Positions 8,659 to 17,994 of a stretch of 40,786 nt of DNA are shown one piece after another. Source of the stretch: Methanomicrobia archaeon (GTDB taxonomy: Archaea > Halobacteriota > Syntropharchaeia > Alkanophagales > Methanospirareceae). A program made the translations under genes and the position numbers. The notes under the pieces were generated by a model. The model was given only the letters and a program-made list of their open reading frames with translations. It was not told the origin of the DNA and ran no database searches. Position 1 is the first letter of the stretch. The number at the start of each line of letters is the position of its first letter. Where the stretch lies: assembly GCA_016930255.1 (NCBI GenBank), contig JAFGHB010000063.1:1-40786 (forward strand), in the 5' to 3' direction.

Positions 8659-9206
8659 ATGGAGCTTGAAAGAAAAGCATTCCCGAAATTGCTTGTTCGG
8701 ACAGTAGTAGTTATTACAACAATCTCAGAACAAGGGATCGCGAATGCAGCTCCTTTCAGTTTCAATTCGCCAATAAGCTTCGATCCGCCGCTATATGGCT
8801 TCTCGTGCAACCCCGCGCACGATACGTGGCGGAACATCCAGGCGAACGGCGAGTTCGTGGTGAACGTGGTGGGAAAAGACCTCGCGGGAATCTTGCATAT
8901 TCTTGAAACTGACTACCCGTACGAGGATAACGAGATAACACATGCGGGGTTAACAGAAGCACAAGCGAAGGTAGTAAAGCCGCCGAGGATAAAAGAAGCA
9001 CTCGCATGGATGGAGTGCACACTTGAAACTACCGTTGAATTGGGCGACCATATCTGGATAATGGGGGGCGTAGTGGCAGTGGCAGTGAAGGACGAATTCT
9101 GGAAGGAAGCAGGGCGGCTTGACGTGGAAAAAGCGAACTTATTATGTCATTTAACAGGAGAATCTTTTGTCGTGGATATGAAAGAGGCGAACTATAAGAG
9201 GGCGAA

Positions 9207-9210
<4 letters not shown>
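8659..9210 (+). CDS. Flavin reductase-like (flavoredoxin-type) FMN-binding protein
   Basis: 183 residues with the flavin-reductase split-barrel pattern: [20 protein letters not shown], the [13 protein letters not shown] strand, [17 protein letters not shown], and [13 protein letters not shown] in the C-terminal half. Members bind FMN and act as flavoredoxins or NAD(P)H:flavin reductases; the electron donor cannot be told from sequence. A promoter-like tttaattaa occurs about 35-45 nt upstream. The stop codon overlaps the argG start (ATGA), so the two are probably co-translated, although no metabolic link is obvious. Confidence 0.9.
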
Positions 9211-10373
<1,163 letters not shown>

Positions 10374-10410
10374 ACGTAACCGCGGATCGCAGCGGTATTG
10401 TTTTTGAGCT

Positions 10411-11730
10411 ATGAACGTAACGGTGCGAAGGTCAGGGATCGAAGGCGAAATAATCGCGCCACCCTCGAAGAGCTATACGCATAGAGCCATAACGATAGCC
10501 TCGCTGGCGAGGGAAAGTGAGATTTCCTATCCGCTTCTCTCAGGAGATACCGAAGCGACCATTAACGCAGCGAGATGCGTAGGCGCGACGGTAACGGTAG
10601 ATCGTGACGGATACGGGCCGAAAATAAAATTGGATGGTGTTGAAGGTAGTCCCGTCACACCCGAGGAGGTAATCAATGCTGAGAACTCAGGCACGACTTT
10701 ACGGTTCTTTACTGCCGTGTCCGCGCTATGCGAAGGTGAGACCGTGCTCACCGGCGATGCGTCATTGAGTAAGCGGCCGAATTTGCCGTTACTGAACGCC
10801 TTGAACGATCTCGGTGCAGAGGCACACTCTACAAAAGGAGACGGCACCGCGCCATTAGTCGTAAAAGGCCGATTAACCGGTGGAGAGACTGCGATAGACG
10901 CATCCATCAGTTCACAGTTCATTTCCGCACTGCTCATCGCCTGCCCGCTTGCACCGAAAGATTCTTATATTCAGGCGAACAATCTTAGCTCAGTACCTTA
11001 TATGAGAATGACAACCGAGGTCTTAGAGCAGGCAGGTGTTGGGGTTTCTTTTTCTACTTCGAGCGGTTCACAAGATTATTATTTCCACGTGGAAGGTGGG
11101 CGGAGTTATGATTTACGCAGGTTTACGGTGCCGGGCGATTTCTCGTCCGCCTCGTATCTCTTAGCCGCAGCTGCAATTACGGATTCAAAGCTGAAGGTAA
11201 GGAACCTGTTTCCCTCAGCGCAGGGCGATTCCCGGATCGTGGAGCTGTTAAAGGATATGGGTGCGATTATACGCTGGGACCGGGAGAGCGGGGTTGTGGA
11301 GGTAAACGGAGCTGAATCTACGGGTCTGAGTGGAATCACGGTAGATATGCGTGAGAATCCGGATTTAGTGCCGACAATCGCGGTTTTAGCTGCCGTTGCG
11401 AGTGGCACGACGGAGATAACCAGTGTTGCGCATCTCAGATATAAAGAGACCGATCGGTTGCGGTTCTTGGCAGAGGAGCTGCCGAAGCTGGGCGTGCGAG
11501 TAAAAGAGCGAGAGGACGGGTTGTTGATAGAAGGGCGGAAAGAGAAGGGCTTAACCGCGGGGGCGAAGGTCTATTCACACGATGATCACCGATTGGCGAT
11601 GTCGTTGTGTATCGCGGCGCTTGCAACCAGAGGTGAAACGGTCGTTGAGGGTACTGAGTGCGTTAATATCTCTTATCCTGGCTTCTTTAAGGTTATGCGT
11701 GATTTAGGAGCTGAGGTAACCCTTTCGTAG
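10411..11730 (+). CDS. aroA: 3-phosphoshikimate 1-carboxyvinyltransferase (EPSP synthase)
   Basis: Sixth step of the shikimate pathway: transfers enolpyruvyl from PEP to shikimate-3-phosphate. Clear motifs are PPSKSYTHRA, NAENSGTTLRF, SKRPNLPLLNAL, SSQFISALLIA, the catalytic Asp in MRENPDLVPTIAVLA, RYKETDRLRFLAEEL and HDDHRLAMSL. 439 residues is typical. A short imperfect hairpin (ACCGC...GCGGT) followed by T-rich sequence lies in the 37 nt between argG and this gene, so partial uncoupling of the two is possible. Confidence 0.97.
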   Translation: MNVTVRRSGIEGEIIAPPSKSYTHRAITIASLARESEISYPLLSGDTEATINAARCVGATVTVDRDGYGPKIKLDGVEGSPVTPEEVINAENSGTTLRFFTAVSALCEGETVLTGDASLSKRPNLPLLNALNDLGAEAHSTKGDGTAPLVVKGRLTGGETAIDASISSQFISALLIACPLAPKDSYIQANNLSSVPYMRMTTEVLEQAGVGVSFSTSSGSQDYYFHVEGGRSYDLRRFTVPGDFSSASYLLAAAAITDSKLKVRNLFPSAQGDSRIVELLKDMGAIIRWDRESGVVEVNGAESTGLSGITVDMRENPDLVPTIAVLAAVASGTTEITSVAHLRYKETDRLRFLAEELPKLGVRVKEREDGLLIEGRKEKGLTAGAKVYSHDDHRLAMSLCIAALATRGETVVEGTECVNISYPGFFKVMRDLGAEVTLS

Positions 11731-11759
11731 TGGGGGTATGAAGAACAAAAACCAAGAAA

Positions 11760-12980
11760 ATGACCGAAGATTTGAAGGATGAGATACGGGCTTTTAATGC
11801 GAAAGAAGTGCTCGTGGAGATGAAGGACATCTCAGGGTCGATGCTGGACCTCGCGTATTCCGCAGTTCTGTACAGCAGCCCGGAGATCGCGAACGAAGTG
11901 TTTAAATTGGAGCAGACGATGCATTCGCTCTTGTATAAATTGAGAATCGCGATCATGCTGGGGGCGCGGAACGTAGAGGATGCAATAGAATTCGCGGGGA
12001 TATTACAGATCGCCTCGGCGGCGGAGAAGATCTCGAATGCGGCTAGCGACATCGCAAAGATAGCCACCTCGGTCAATATCACCGACTATCTCGATCGTGA
12101 GGATTTCGAGGAAGCGATACTCAATGTAACGATTAAGCCCACGTCTGTCTTAAAGAATAAGTCGCTGAAGAGCTTGAAGCTCGAAACCGAGACAGGGATG
12201 CACGTATTAGCGATGAAAAGGGGCTCGAAGTGGATTTATTCGCCGGATAAAGAGGAGCAATTGCGGGAAAACGACCTAATCATCACTTCAGGCCCGACCG
12301 AGGGAATACCGGCGTTTTGTAAATTTGCAACGGGTAAGGAGTACAAAGGCTGGGAGAAGGAGGAGCGAGAAGAAGGGATAAAAGGGAAGAAACTCACCGA
12401 AGAAATCGCAGATCTCATTGCGGATATGAAGAATATGTCAGAGCTGATGGTGGGGCTCTCGTATTCCGCCGTAAGGTTTTACAGCAAAGAGATAGCGCAG
12501 GAAGTGCGAGACATGGAAGAGTCAATGGATCGGATGAAGGAAGAGCTGGAGATCTTAGTGATAGAGGCGGCGCGCGGGGTAACGAAACGGAGCAATTTCG
12601 CGGAGTTCCGGGGCTTATTGCATATCGCGTGGTCTTCGGAAATACTATCGGACGCAGCGTACGAGATCGCCGACGTGGTGTTGCGTGATCTCCCCTTGCA
12701 TCCGGTCTTTTCAGCCTCGATCGAAGAGTCCGACGAGATCATCCTGCGGATGGGAGTGAAGAACGAGGATATCTTTGACAAGACGCTCAAGGAGTTGAGA
12801 ATAGAGACGCGAACGGGGATGTTCATACTGGCAATTCGGCGAAAGGACGGCAAATGGGTGTATAACCCCGCGGGCAGTGCAGTGATACGAAATGGCGATC
12901 TGCTCATCATGCGGGGGCCACGCGAGGGCGAGACGAAGATGAGGGAAATTTGCGGTGAGGTTATCAGTACAGATCAGTAA
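11760..12980 (+). CDS. Tandem PhoU-TrkA_C domain protein (COG3273-like)
   Basis: 406 residues formed by an internal duplication. Each half has a helical PhoU-like domain (about 1-115 and 210-320) followed by a TrkA_C/RCK-C domain (about 120-185 and 325-400). The TrkA_C repeats align by eye as LKLETETGMHVLAMKRGSKW with LRIETRTGMFILAIRRKDGKW, each followed by W-x-Y-x-P and a GDL/NDLI...RGP/SGP turn. Such proteins are thought to be cytosolic gating or regulatory partners of cation transporters, possibly sensing nucleotides or ions. No transporter gene is adjacent here, so the partner must be encoded elsewhere. It starts 29 nt after aroA. Confidence 0.88.
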   Translation: MTEDLKDEIRAFNAKEVLVEMKDISGSMLDLAYSAVLYSSPEIANEVFKLEQTMHSLLYKLRIAIMLGARNVEDAIEFAGILQIASAAEKISNAASDIAKIATSVNITDYLDREDFEEAILNVTIKPTSVLKNKSLKSLKLETETGMHVLAMKRGSKWIYSPDKEEQLRENDLIITSGPTEGIPAFCKFATGKEYKGWEKEEREEGIKGKKLTEEIADLIADMKNMSELMVGLSYSAVRFYSKEIAQEVRDMEESMDRMKEELEILVIEAARGVTKRSNFAEFRGLLHIAWSSEILSDAAYEIADVVLRDLPLHPVFSASIEESDEIILRMGVKNEDIFDKTLKELRIETRTGMFILAIRRKDGKWVYNPAGSAVIRNGDLLIMRGPREGETKMREICGEVISTDQ

Positions 12981-12990
12981 TTATTTTAAT
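12981..12990 (+). promoter_or_regulatory. TATA box for tRNA-Trp
   Basis: The tract ttattttaat lies immediately after the stop of the PhoU-TrkA_C gene and about 38 nt upstream of the mature tRNA 5' end, a suitable distance for an archaeal tRNA promoter with a short leader. Confidence 0.5.
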
Positions 12991-13023
12991 ACCCAGTCTA
13001 ACATACAGTAGGATGTAAAAGAA

Positions 13024-13097
13024 GGGGTCGTGGCCTAGTCCGGAAGGGCAGCGGGCTCCAGACTCGCCGATCGTGCGTTCGAATCGCACCGACCCCA
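13024..13097 (+). tRNA. tRNA-Trp (CCA anticodon), intronless
   Basis: 74 nt folds as a complete cloverleaf. The acceptor GGGGTCG pairs with CGACCCC, and the discriminator is A. The anticodon stem GCGGG/CTCGC encloses loop C-U-CCA-G-A, and the T-arm is GTGCG-TTCGAAT-CGCAC. The CCA 3' tail is not encoded. Many archaeal tRNA-Trp genes carry an intron at 37/38, often with a C/D-box guide RNA; there is none here. A T6 run follows at once. Confidence 0.93.
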
Positions 13098-13100
13098 TCG

Positions 13101-13110
13101 GGTTTTTTAA
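13101..13110 (+). terminator. Oligo-T terminator of tRNA-Trp
   Basis: GGTTTTTTAA directly follows the tRNA. Archaeal RNA polymerase terminates efficiently at such T-runs. It fits the 13 nt between the tRNA and the end of the convergent moaB gene. Confidence 0.5.
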
Positions 13111-13650
13111 TTATTCCTTTACATGCTTCAGTATATGCGCGATCTCAGGCATGATTATCTCTTGGAGCGCTAATTGCACTGCTGCGGGCGAGCCGGGCAG
13201 GCAGAAGATCGCTTTTTGATCGATCACACCACCGATCGCACGGCTTAATACTGCTGCCGTGCCTATCTCATCATAACTCTTCAGCCTGAAGAGCTCGCCG
13301 AAGCCCGTTATCTCCTTCGTCAGCAGCTTCGAGACAACCTCTATGGTAACGTCGTGTGTCGTCAAGCCCGTGCCGCCGGACGTGATAATGAAATCAGCAC
13401 CAGTGCGCAAAGCGTTTACGATACCTTCGGCTATTTTGTCCTCCTCATCGGGCAGCACTTGATAGTATACCACCTCGTGCCCGTTTTCTCGCACGAGTTC
13501 CTGTGCGCTTTCGCCTGACAAATCGTCGATCTCTTCCTCTCCTCTTTCGCGCTTCCAGTATTTCGAGGTGCTGATCGTGAGTACTGCGCATTTGTAATGC
13601 TGCTTTACGCCATTCTTATGCTTTGCTGGCACGGTCATTTCTGTCTTCAT
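13111..13650 (-). CDS. moaB: Molybdenum cofactor biosynthesis protein B (MoaB/Mog family)
   Basis: 179 residues. The family core is clear: AVLTISTSKY near the N-terminus, DFIITSGGTGLTTHDVTIEV (molybdopterin-binding loop), RAIGGVIDQKAIFCLPGSPAAV and a C-terminal helix. MoaB/Mog proteins adenylylate molybdopterin before metal insertion by MoeA. In an anaerobic archaeon the product likely serves tungsten- or molybdenum-dependent enzymes such as formylmethanofuran dehydrogenase. moeA lies 0.9 kb away on the other strand with a stomatin gene between. A TATA-like ttattaatag sits upstream of the start near 13668-13677 on the reverse strand. Confidence 0.92.
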   Translation of the reverse strand: MKTEMTVPAKHKNGVKQHYKCAVLTISTSKYWKRERGEEEIDDLSGESAQELVRENGHEVVYYQVLPDEEDKIAEGIVNALRTGADFIITSGGTGLTTHDVTIEVVSKLLTKEITGFGELFRLKSYDEIGTAAVLSRAIGGVIDQKAIFCLPGSPAAVQLALQEIIMPEIAHILKHVKE

Positions 13651-13698
13651 AGTGTTACTGTACGGTGTAAACTATTAATAATGAAGGAATAGAATGGA

Positions 13699-13731
13699 GT
13701 TATATAGCATAGCATGGAAGTGGAGGAGGTG
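13699..13731 (+). promoter_or_regulatory. TATA box and Shine-Dalgarno for the stomatin-like gene
   Basis: gttatatagc (13699-13708) is a TATA element and GGAGGAGGTG (13722-13731) a strong ribosome-binding site about 12 nt before the ATG at 13744. Confidence 0.55.
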
Positions 13732-13743
13732 CTGAAATAAAAA

Positions 13744-14535
13744 ATGGCTTATGAATGGCTTATTGGAGTTTTATTTTTTGCAGTGCTCGTATTGGCATCG
13801 TCGGTAAAGGTAGTGAAGGAATATGAGCGGGGTGTAATCTTCAGGCTTGGACGTCTGGTCGGCGCGAGGGGGCCAGGGCTGTTCTTGATCATACCCGTAT
13901 TCGAGTCCATGGTGAAGATAGACTTGCGTGTATCTGTCTTTGATATACCCCCGCAAGAGGTCATAACCAAAGATAACGTCACTGCGAGAGTGAATGCTGT
14001 CGTTTATTACCGCGTGCTTGATCCCGAGAAGGCGGTAACTGAGGTAGAGCAATACCAGTATGCCACCTCGCAAATCGCTCTGACCACAATAAGGGGTGTG
14101 ATCGGTCAGGCGGAGCTGGACGAAATACTCTCCGAGCGAGACAAGATCAATAAACGATTGCAGGTCATAATAGACGAAGCAACAGACCCTTGGGGCATAA
14201 AGGTCTCTTCAGTGGAGATAAAGGACGTTGAACTGCCAAAAGAGATGCAGCGTGCAATGGCGGCACAGGCAGAAGCAGAGCGGAATAAAAGAGCACGAAT
14301 TATCTCCGCAGATGCCGAGTTCCAGGCGGCGAAGAAAGTTGCAGAAGCTGCGAGCGTCCTGCAAAAAGAAAAAGGCGGGATGTTCATTCGAACGCTCCAA
14401 ACGATAAAGGAGGCGACGGAGGAGAAGGCCACCACAGTTATCATTCCGTTCCCGATAGAGATGCTCGATGCGCTGGGATACCGCTCTGAGGCACGTTCCA
14501 AGGATAAAGAAGAGACCAAGGAGAGATCGGAATAA
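13744..14535 (+). CDS. Stomatin/slipin-like SPFH-domain membrane protein
   Basis: 263 residues. One N-terminal hydrophobic hairpin or helix (about 4-20) is followed by the SPFH domain starting at VVKEYERGVIFRLGRL, with the slipin signatures GPGLFLIIPVFE, PPQEVITKDNVTARVNAVVY and GQAELDEILSERDKINKRLQ. An Ala/Glu-rich coiled coil (about 175-225) and a charged tail end it. These proteins oligomerise on membranes and organise microdomains or regulate proteases. The usual partner NfeD is not next to it; instead it sits between two molybdenum-cofactor genes. Confidence 0.93.
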   Translation: MAYEWLIGVLFFAVLVLASSVKVVKEYERGVIFRLGRLVGARGPGLFLIIPVFESMVKIDLRVSVFDIPPQEVITKDNVTARVNAVVYYRVLDPEKAVTEVEQYQYATSQIALTTIRGVIGQAELDEILSERDKINKRLQVIIDEATDPWGIKVSSVEIKDVELPKEMQRAMAAQAEAERNKRARIISADAEFQAAKKVAEAASVLQKEKGGMFIRTLQTIKEATEEKATTVIIPFPIEMLDALGYRSEARSKDKEETKERSE

Positions 14536-14540
14536 GAGAC

Positions 14541-14557
14541 CGAAGCTTTTTTCTTCG
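14541..14557 (+). terminator. Small hairpin with T-run after the stomatin-like gene
   Basis: CGAAG...CTTCG (14541-14545 with 14553-14557) forms a 5-bp stem around a T6 loop, just past the stop at 14535. It is a weak candidate terminator; the T-run itself may be the signal. Confidence 0.3.
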
Positions 14558-14584
14558 ATCAACCTTTCTCTTTAAGCGAGTTTG

Positions 14585-15910
14585 ATGGGGGAGCAGTTCT
14601 TAGAGATAACCGAGAAGCGGGAAGTCGATGCGATAATCGCGCGCGTTGCCGCAGAAGTAGCAACGGCACGAGCAAAAGCAGACGCAGCGGTAGAAAAGGT
14701 GAACGTAGCCGAGGCGCTCGGTAGAGTTGCTGCTGTCGCTGTCTTCTCAGCGCTTGATGTTCCTCCGTTTGATCGGGCGATCATGGACGGCTACGCAGTT
14801 GTAGCTTCAGACACCTTCTATGCCGATGAGGATAATCCCGCTTCCTTGATTGTAAACGGGTTAATCTTTGCGGGCGAGTTACCAAAACAGTCCGTAGAGC
14901 CAGGCTATTGCAGTGGCATATCGACCGGAGCCCCGCTGCCCAAAGGCGCGAACGCTACGGTGAAAGTAGAGAACACCGCCGAGTATACCGAGGTTATAGA
15001 AGGCGAAGAGCGAACGAAGGTAAAGATTTACAAACCCGTCGCTCCAGGCGAGAATATCATGCGTGTTGGCTCTGATATAAAGCGAGGAGAGCAACTAATA
15101 CGGCGCGGCACGACGCTCACACCGCGTGATACCGGAGTCCTGGCTGCATGCGGGCTCAACGAAGTTATGGCCCGCAGAAAGCCGACGGTCGCGCTCACGT
15201 CCACGGGCAATGAGCTCACAGCACCTGGTGAAACGCTCGAACCCGCGAAGATCTATGACGTTAATGCCCAGACCCTCAGCGATTCGGTCCGTGAATGCGG
15301 TTGCACACCGTATTTCCTCGGCATAGTACGTGACGATATCGAGGAGATATCAGGAAAGCTAGGGGAGTCGTTGGAAAAGGGTGTTGACGTTATTATTGTC
15401 TCAGGAGGGACTTCCGCCGGCGTTGGTGACCTGTTGCCAAAGGTGGTAGAAGAGCGGGGCGAGATTCTCGTACACGGCGTTGACATCAAACCCGGAAAGC
15501 CCTTCATCTTCGGGACGATTCAAGGGAAGCCTTTCTTTGGCTTGCCCGGGAATCCGACATCTGCATTGATCACTTTCAATCTTTTCGTCGCGCCGCTGCT
15601 TCGCGTGCTATCAGGGCGTGCCCGGGACTATGAGGAAGCAAAGCGAAGAGCGGGAAAAGGAATAAAAGCAAAGGCTGCAATGCGGATCTTCTCCGATAAA
15701 GGCCGAAATGAATACGTGCTTGTCACTATCGGTCCGACGGAAAATGCGGAAGAAGCGGCATTCCTCGCTTATCCTATTCTCACCGGTTCGGGCGCGATTA
15801 CAACGCTGTCAAAAGCCGATGGCTACCTCTTCATGGCAAAGGGTAAGGAGATAATAGAAGAAGGGGAACCGGTGGAGGTTGCAGTGTTGACCGAACTACC
15901 ACGCAGCTAA
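14585..15910 (+). CDS. moeA: Molybdopterin molybdenumtransferase
   Basis: Inserts molybdate or tungstate into adenylylated molybdopterin. Family motifs seen in order are PPFDRAIMDGYAVVASDT, GISTGAPLPKGANATV, a V-x-P-G-E-N-I element, RRGTTLTPRDTGVLAACG, the catalytic-domain loop IIVSGGTSAGVGDLLPKVV and FGLPGNPTSALITF. The domain IV beta-barrel closes the protein. About 441 residues is full length. The frame can open at TTG 14582 but ATG 14585 is the natural start. The N-terminal leader (about 1-40) is a helical extension rich in Ala and Val. moaB lies nearby on the opposite strand. Confidence 0.95.
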   Translation: MGEQFLEITEKREVDAIIARVAAEVATARAKADAAVEKVNVAEALGRVAAVAVFSALDVPPFDRAIMDGYAVVASDTFYADEDNPASLIVNGLIFAGELPKQSVEPGYCSGISTGAPLPKGANATVKVENTAEYTEVIEGEERTKVKIYKPVAPGENIMRVGSDIKRGEQLIRRGTTLTPRDTGVLAACGLNEVMARRKPTVALTSTGNELTAPGETLEPAKIYDVNAQTLSDSVRECGCTPYFLGIVRDDIEEISGKLGESLEKGVDVIIVSGGTSAGVGDLLPKVVEERGEILVHGVDIKPGKPFIFGTIQGKPFFGLPGNPTSALITFNLFVAPLLRVLSGRARDYEEAKRRAGKGIKAKAAMRIFSDKGRNEYVLVTIGPTENAEEAAFLAYPILTGSGAITTLSKADGYLFMAKGKEIIEEGEPVEVAVLTELPRS

Positions 15911-15990
15911 GAAACCAACTGGAAGTTTACACCGGGTGTGTGCGCATGCAACTCGGCACTGCCACGGACTTCTCACGATCACGAACTACA

Positions 15991-16000
15991 TTTATATTTA
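15991..16000 (+). promoter_or_regulatory. TATA box for tRNA-Tyr and the downstream operon
   Basis: tttatattta is centred about 28 nt before the mature 5' end of tRNA-Tyr, the expected distance for archaeal initiation. As no other promoter-like tract precedes the M42 peptidase gene, this may also drive it. Confidence 0.6.
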
Positions 16001-16023
16001 ACCGCCATATATCTATCTAACAT

Positions 16024-16145
16024 CCCGCCTTAACTCAGACTGGAAGAGTGCGCGGCTGTAGTGTGGCGTTTTAGATCACCTCCCGAAGATCTTATTACCG
16101 CGCGCGGATACCGTGCTGTCCCCGGTTCAAATCCGGGAGGCGGGA
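16024..16145 (+). tRNA. tRNA-Tyr (GTA anticodon) with a 48-nt intron at 37/38
   Basis: The spliced 74-nt product is a full cloverleaf: acceptor CCCGCCT/AGGCGGG with discriminator A, D-stem ACTC/GAGT, anticodon stem CGCGG/CCGTG (one G-U), loop C-U-GUA-G-A and T-arm CCCGG-TTCAAAT-CCGGG. The intron (16062-16109) lies between G37 and A38. A bulge-helix-bulge can be drawn with CTGT pairing to GCGG through two G-U pairs, flanked by 3-nt bulges AGT and ATA, plus a distal AGATC/GATCT hairpin (16072-16076 with 16088-16092). This looks like a relaxed motif for the splicing endonuclease. No CCA tail is encoded. The M42 peptidase start codon is only 9 nt downstream. Confidence 0.92.
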
Positions 16146-16154
16146 TTTTTCAAA

Positions 16155-17201
16155 ATGTCTGAACTGAAAGAACTGCTGAAGAAACTGGCAGAGGCACATG
16201 GCCTTTCGGGCTACGAAGGCGAGATAAGGGCGATAATCGAGGCCGAGTTAGAAGAGTATGTGGACGAAATAACAATCGACCAGTTAGGGAATCTGATAGC
16301 CACGAAGCACGGTAAGAAACCATCTGTTATGGTTGCTGCGCACATCGATGAGATCGGACTTATGGTGAAGCATATAAATGATGAGGGGTTCATTACGTTC
16401 TCACCCATTGGCGGCTGGTTCGCCCAAACGCTGCTCAATCAGCGGGTGATTGTGCACGCGGAGGGCGGCGGTTTGTACGGCGTTATCGGCTCGAAGCCAC
16501 CGCATGTAATGAAGAAGGAGGAGCGCGAGAAGGTCATCAAAGTGGAAGACATGTTCATCGATGTGGGCGCTCGTAGCAGAGAAGAAGTGGAGCAGATGGG
16601 GATATCCATCGGCACGCCGGTTACTATCGACCGGCACTTTGTCAGTCTCGGAAATGATAGGGCTTCTTGCAAGGCACTTGACAACCGTGCAGGCGTTGCC
16701 GTGATGATAGAGGCATTGAAACGGACAAAAACCGAATTCGAGGTCTACGCAGTAGGAACAGTGCAGGAAGAGGTAGGGCTGAAAGGAGCGCGAACTACCG
16801 CGTATGCGCTCAGTCCTGACGTGGCACTTGCGACCGATGTTGACGTAGCCGGCGGGCATCCGGGAATGGAGAAGAAGGATGCACCGGTCGAAGTAGGCAA
16901 AGGCCCGGTAATTACCGTTTCCGACGCCTCCGGTCGTGGCATTATAACGCCCCTTTCGGTACTGACGTGGCTGAAAGAGACCGCAGCTCGTTGCGATATC
17001 GAATATCAGCTCAGCGTGGCGGATGGCGGCAATACCGACGCAAGCATAATACATCTCACGAAAAGCGGCATACCTACCGGCATCGTAAGCATCCCGACTC
17101 GGTATATCCACACGCCCGTAGAGTCGTTAAGCTTGCAAGACCTTGACAAATGCGCGGAACTCATTGCACGTGCGATCGAGTTGGTGGGCGAGTACTTCTA
17201 A
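16155..17201 (+). CDS. M42 family aminopeptidase (tetrahedral aminopeptidase/FrvX-like)
   Basis: Cobalt/zinc-dependent aminopeptidase of the self-compartmentalising TET type, expected to degrade peptides released by the proteasome. Metal-site motifs are visible in order: AAHIDEIGLMV (His ligand), CKALDNRAGVAV (bridging Asp), VQEEVGLKGA (general-base Glu and Glu ligand), ATDVDVAGGHPG (Asp ligand) and RYIHTPVESL (His ligand). From ATG 16155 it has 348 residues, the usual length. An in-frame GTG at 16113 lies inside tRNA-Tyr and is rejected as a start. There is no clear ribosome-binding site in the 9-nt gap, so translation may begin on a processed, nearly leaderless message. Confidence 0.95.
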   Translation: MSELKELLKKLAEAHGLSGYEGEIRAIIEAELEEYVDEITIDQLGNLIATKHGKKPSVMVAAHIDEIGLMVKHINDEGFITFSPIGGWFAQTLLNQRVIVHAEGGGLYGVIGSKPPHVMKKEEREKVIKVEDMFIDVGARSREEVEQMGISIGTPVTIDRHFVSLGNDRASCKALDNRAGVAVMIEALKRTKTEFEVYAVGTVQEEVGLKGARTTAYALSPDVALATDVDVAGGHPGMEKKDAPVEVGKGPVITVSDASGRGIITPLSVLTWLKETAARCDIEYQLSVADGGNTDASIIHLTKSGIPTGIVSIPTRYIHTPVESLSLQDLDKCAELIARAIELVGEYF

Positions 17202-17223
17202 CTAACTCTACTCTAACTAACGT

Positions 17224-17994
17224 ATGGCAACCGTAAACCTTGGCGGGATCGTCCCCTTCTCTACCATTGACTGGCGCGGAAAAGCCGCGATGGTGATATT
17301 TCTCAGTGGCTGCCCGCTCCGATGCATTTATTGCCAGAATTCTCAACTCCTGGGAGTGGCGAACTCGGTTGACGCGGAAGAGCTAGAAGCGGAGATAACC
17401 AAGAACAAAGATTTTATCGACGCGGTGGTGCTATCGGGCGGCGAACCGTTCATGCAACCACACGCAGTAGAGGCGATTGCGCGATTTGCCAAGAAGCACG
17501 CGCTGCTCGTTGCGGCGCAGACCTGCGGTTTTTATCCCCAGGCAGTCGAAGCTATGCTCAAGAGTAACCTCATCGATAAGATCTTCCTTGACATTAAGGC
17601 GCCACTGGCGGATGAGACGCTTTATGAAGAAATAGCAAGAGCGTCGGGGGTGGCAGAGCGGGTGGAAAGTACGCTTGAGGTTTGCATTCATTCGGCTATT
17701 GATCTCGAAATAGTAACAACGGTCTTCAAAAATTTCATTGGCTTGGAGGAAGTGAAACGGATCGCAATGGAGCTCGAAGAGGCGGGTGCCGCAAATTGCC
17801 CGTATGTCATACAACAGGGACGACCGGAACTCGTTCCAGAAGGAGTGATAAGAGAAGCTGACGCGTTCACAAACGATGAACTGAAAGAACTTGCTGCAGG
17901 TGCTTATCAAACCGGGCACCTGAAGGAAGTGAGAATTAGAACCAGAGCAGCTGGCGAGGAAGTGATTTATGGAGGGAATAAAGAAAGATGGTAA
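17224..17994 (+). CDS. Radical SAM activating protein (anaerobic ribonucleotide reductase activase, NrdG-like)
   Basis: 256 residues. The N-terminal SGCPLRCIYCQNSQ provides the CxxxCxxC ligands of the SAM-binding 4Fe-4S cluster, and VVLSGGEPFMQP is the GGE motif of the class. The opening IVPFSTIDWRGKAAMVIFL is characteristic of archaeal NrdG-type activases, which install a glycyl radical on class III ribonucleotide reductase. nrdD is not in the window, so another glycyl-radical partner cannot be excluded. It lies 22 nt after the M42 gene and overlaps the next gene by 7 nt, indicating a tight operon. Confidence 0.9.
   Translation: MATVNLGGIVPFSTIDWRGKAAMVIFLSGCPLRCIYCQNSQLLGVANSVDAEELEAEITKNKDFIDAVVLSGGEPFMQPHAVEAIARFAKKHALLVAAQTCGFYPQAVEAMLKSNLIDKIFLDIKAPLADETLYEEIARASGVAERVESTLEVCIHSAIDLEIVTTVFKNFIGLEEVKRIAMELEEAGAANCPYVIQQGRPELVPEGVIREADAFTNDELKELAAGAYQTGHLKEVRIRTRAAGEEVIYGGNKERW

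Noticed and set aside
16113-16154. Upstream GTG start for the M42 peptidase
   Set aside because: The extension lies inside the 3' exon of tRNA-Tyr; ATG 16155 gives the conserved N-terminus.
16401-17111. 236-residue reverse ORF
   Set aside because: Antisense shadow of the M42 peptidase, which has all metal-ligand motifs on the forward strand.
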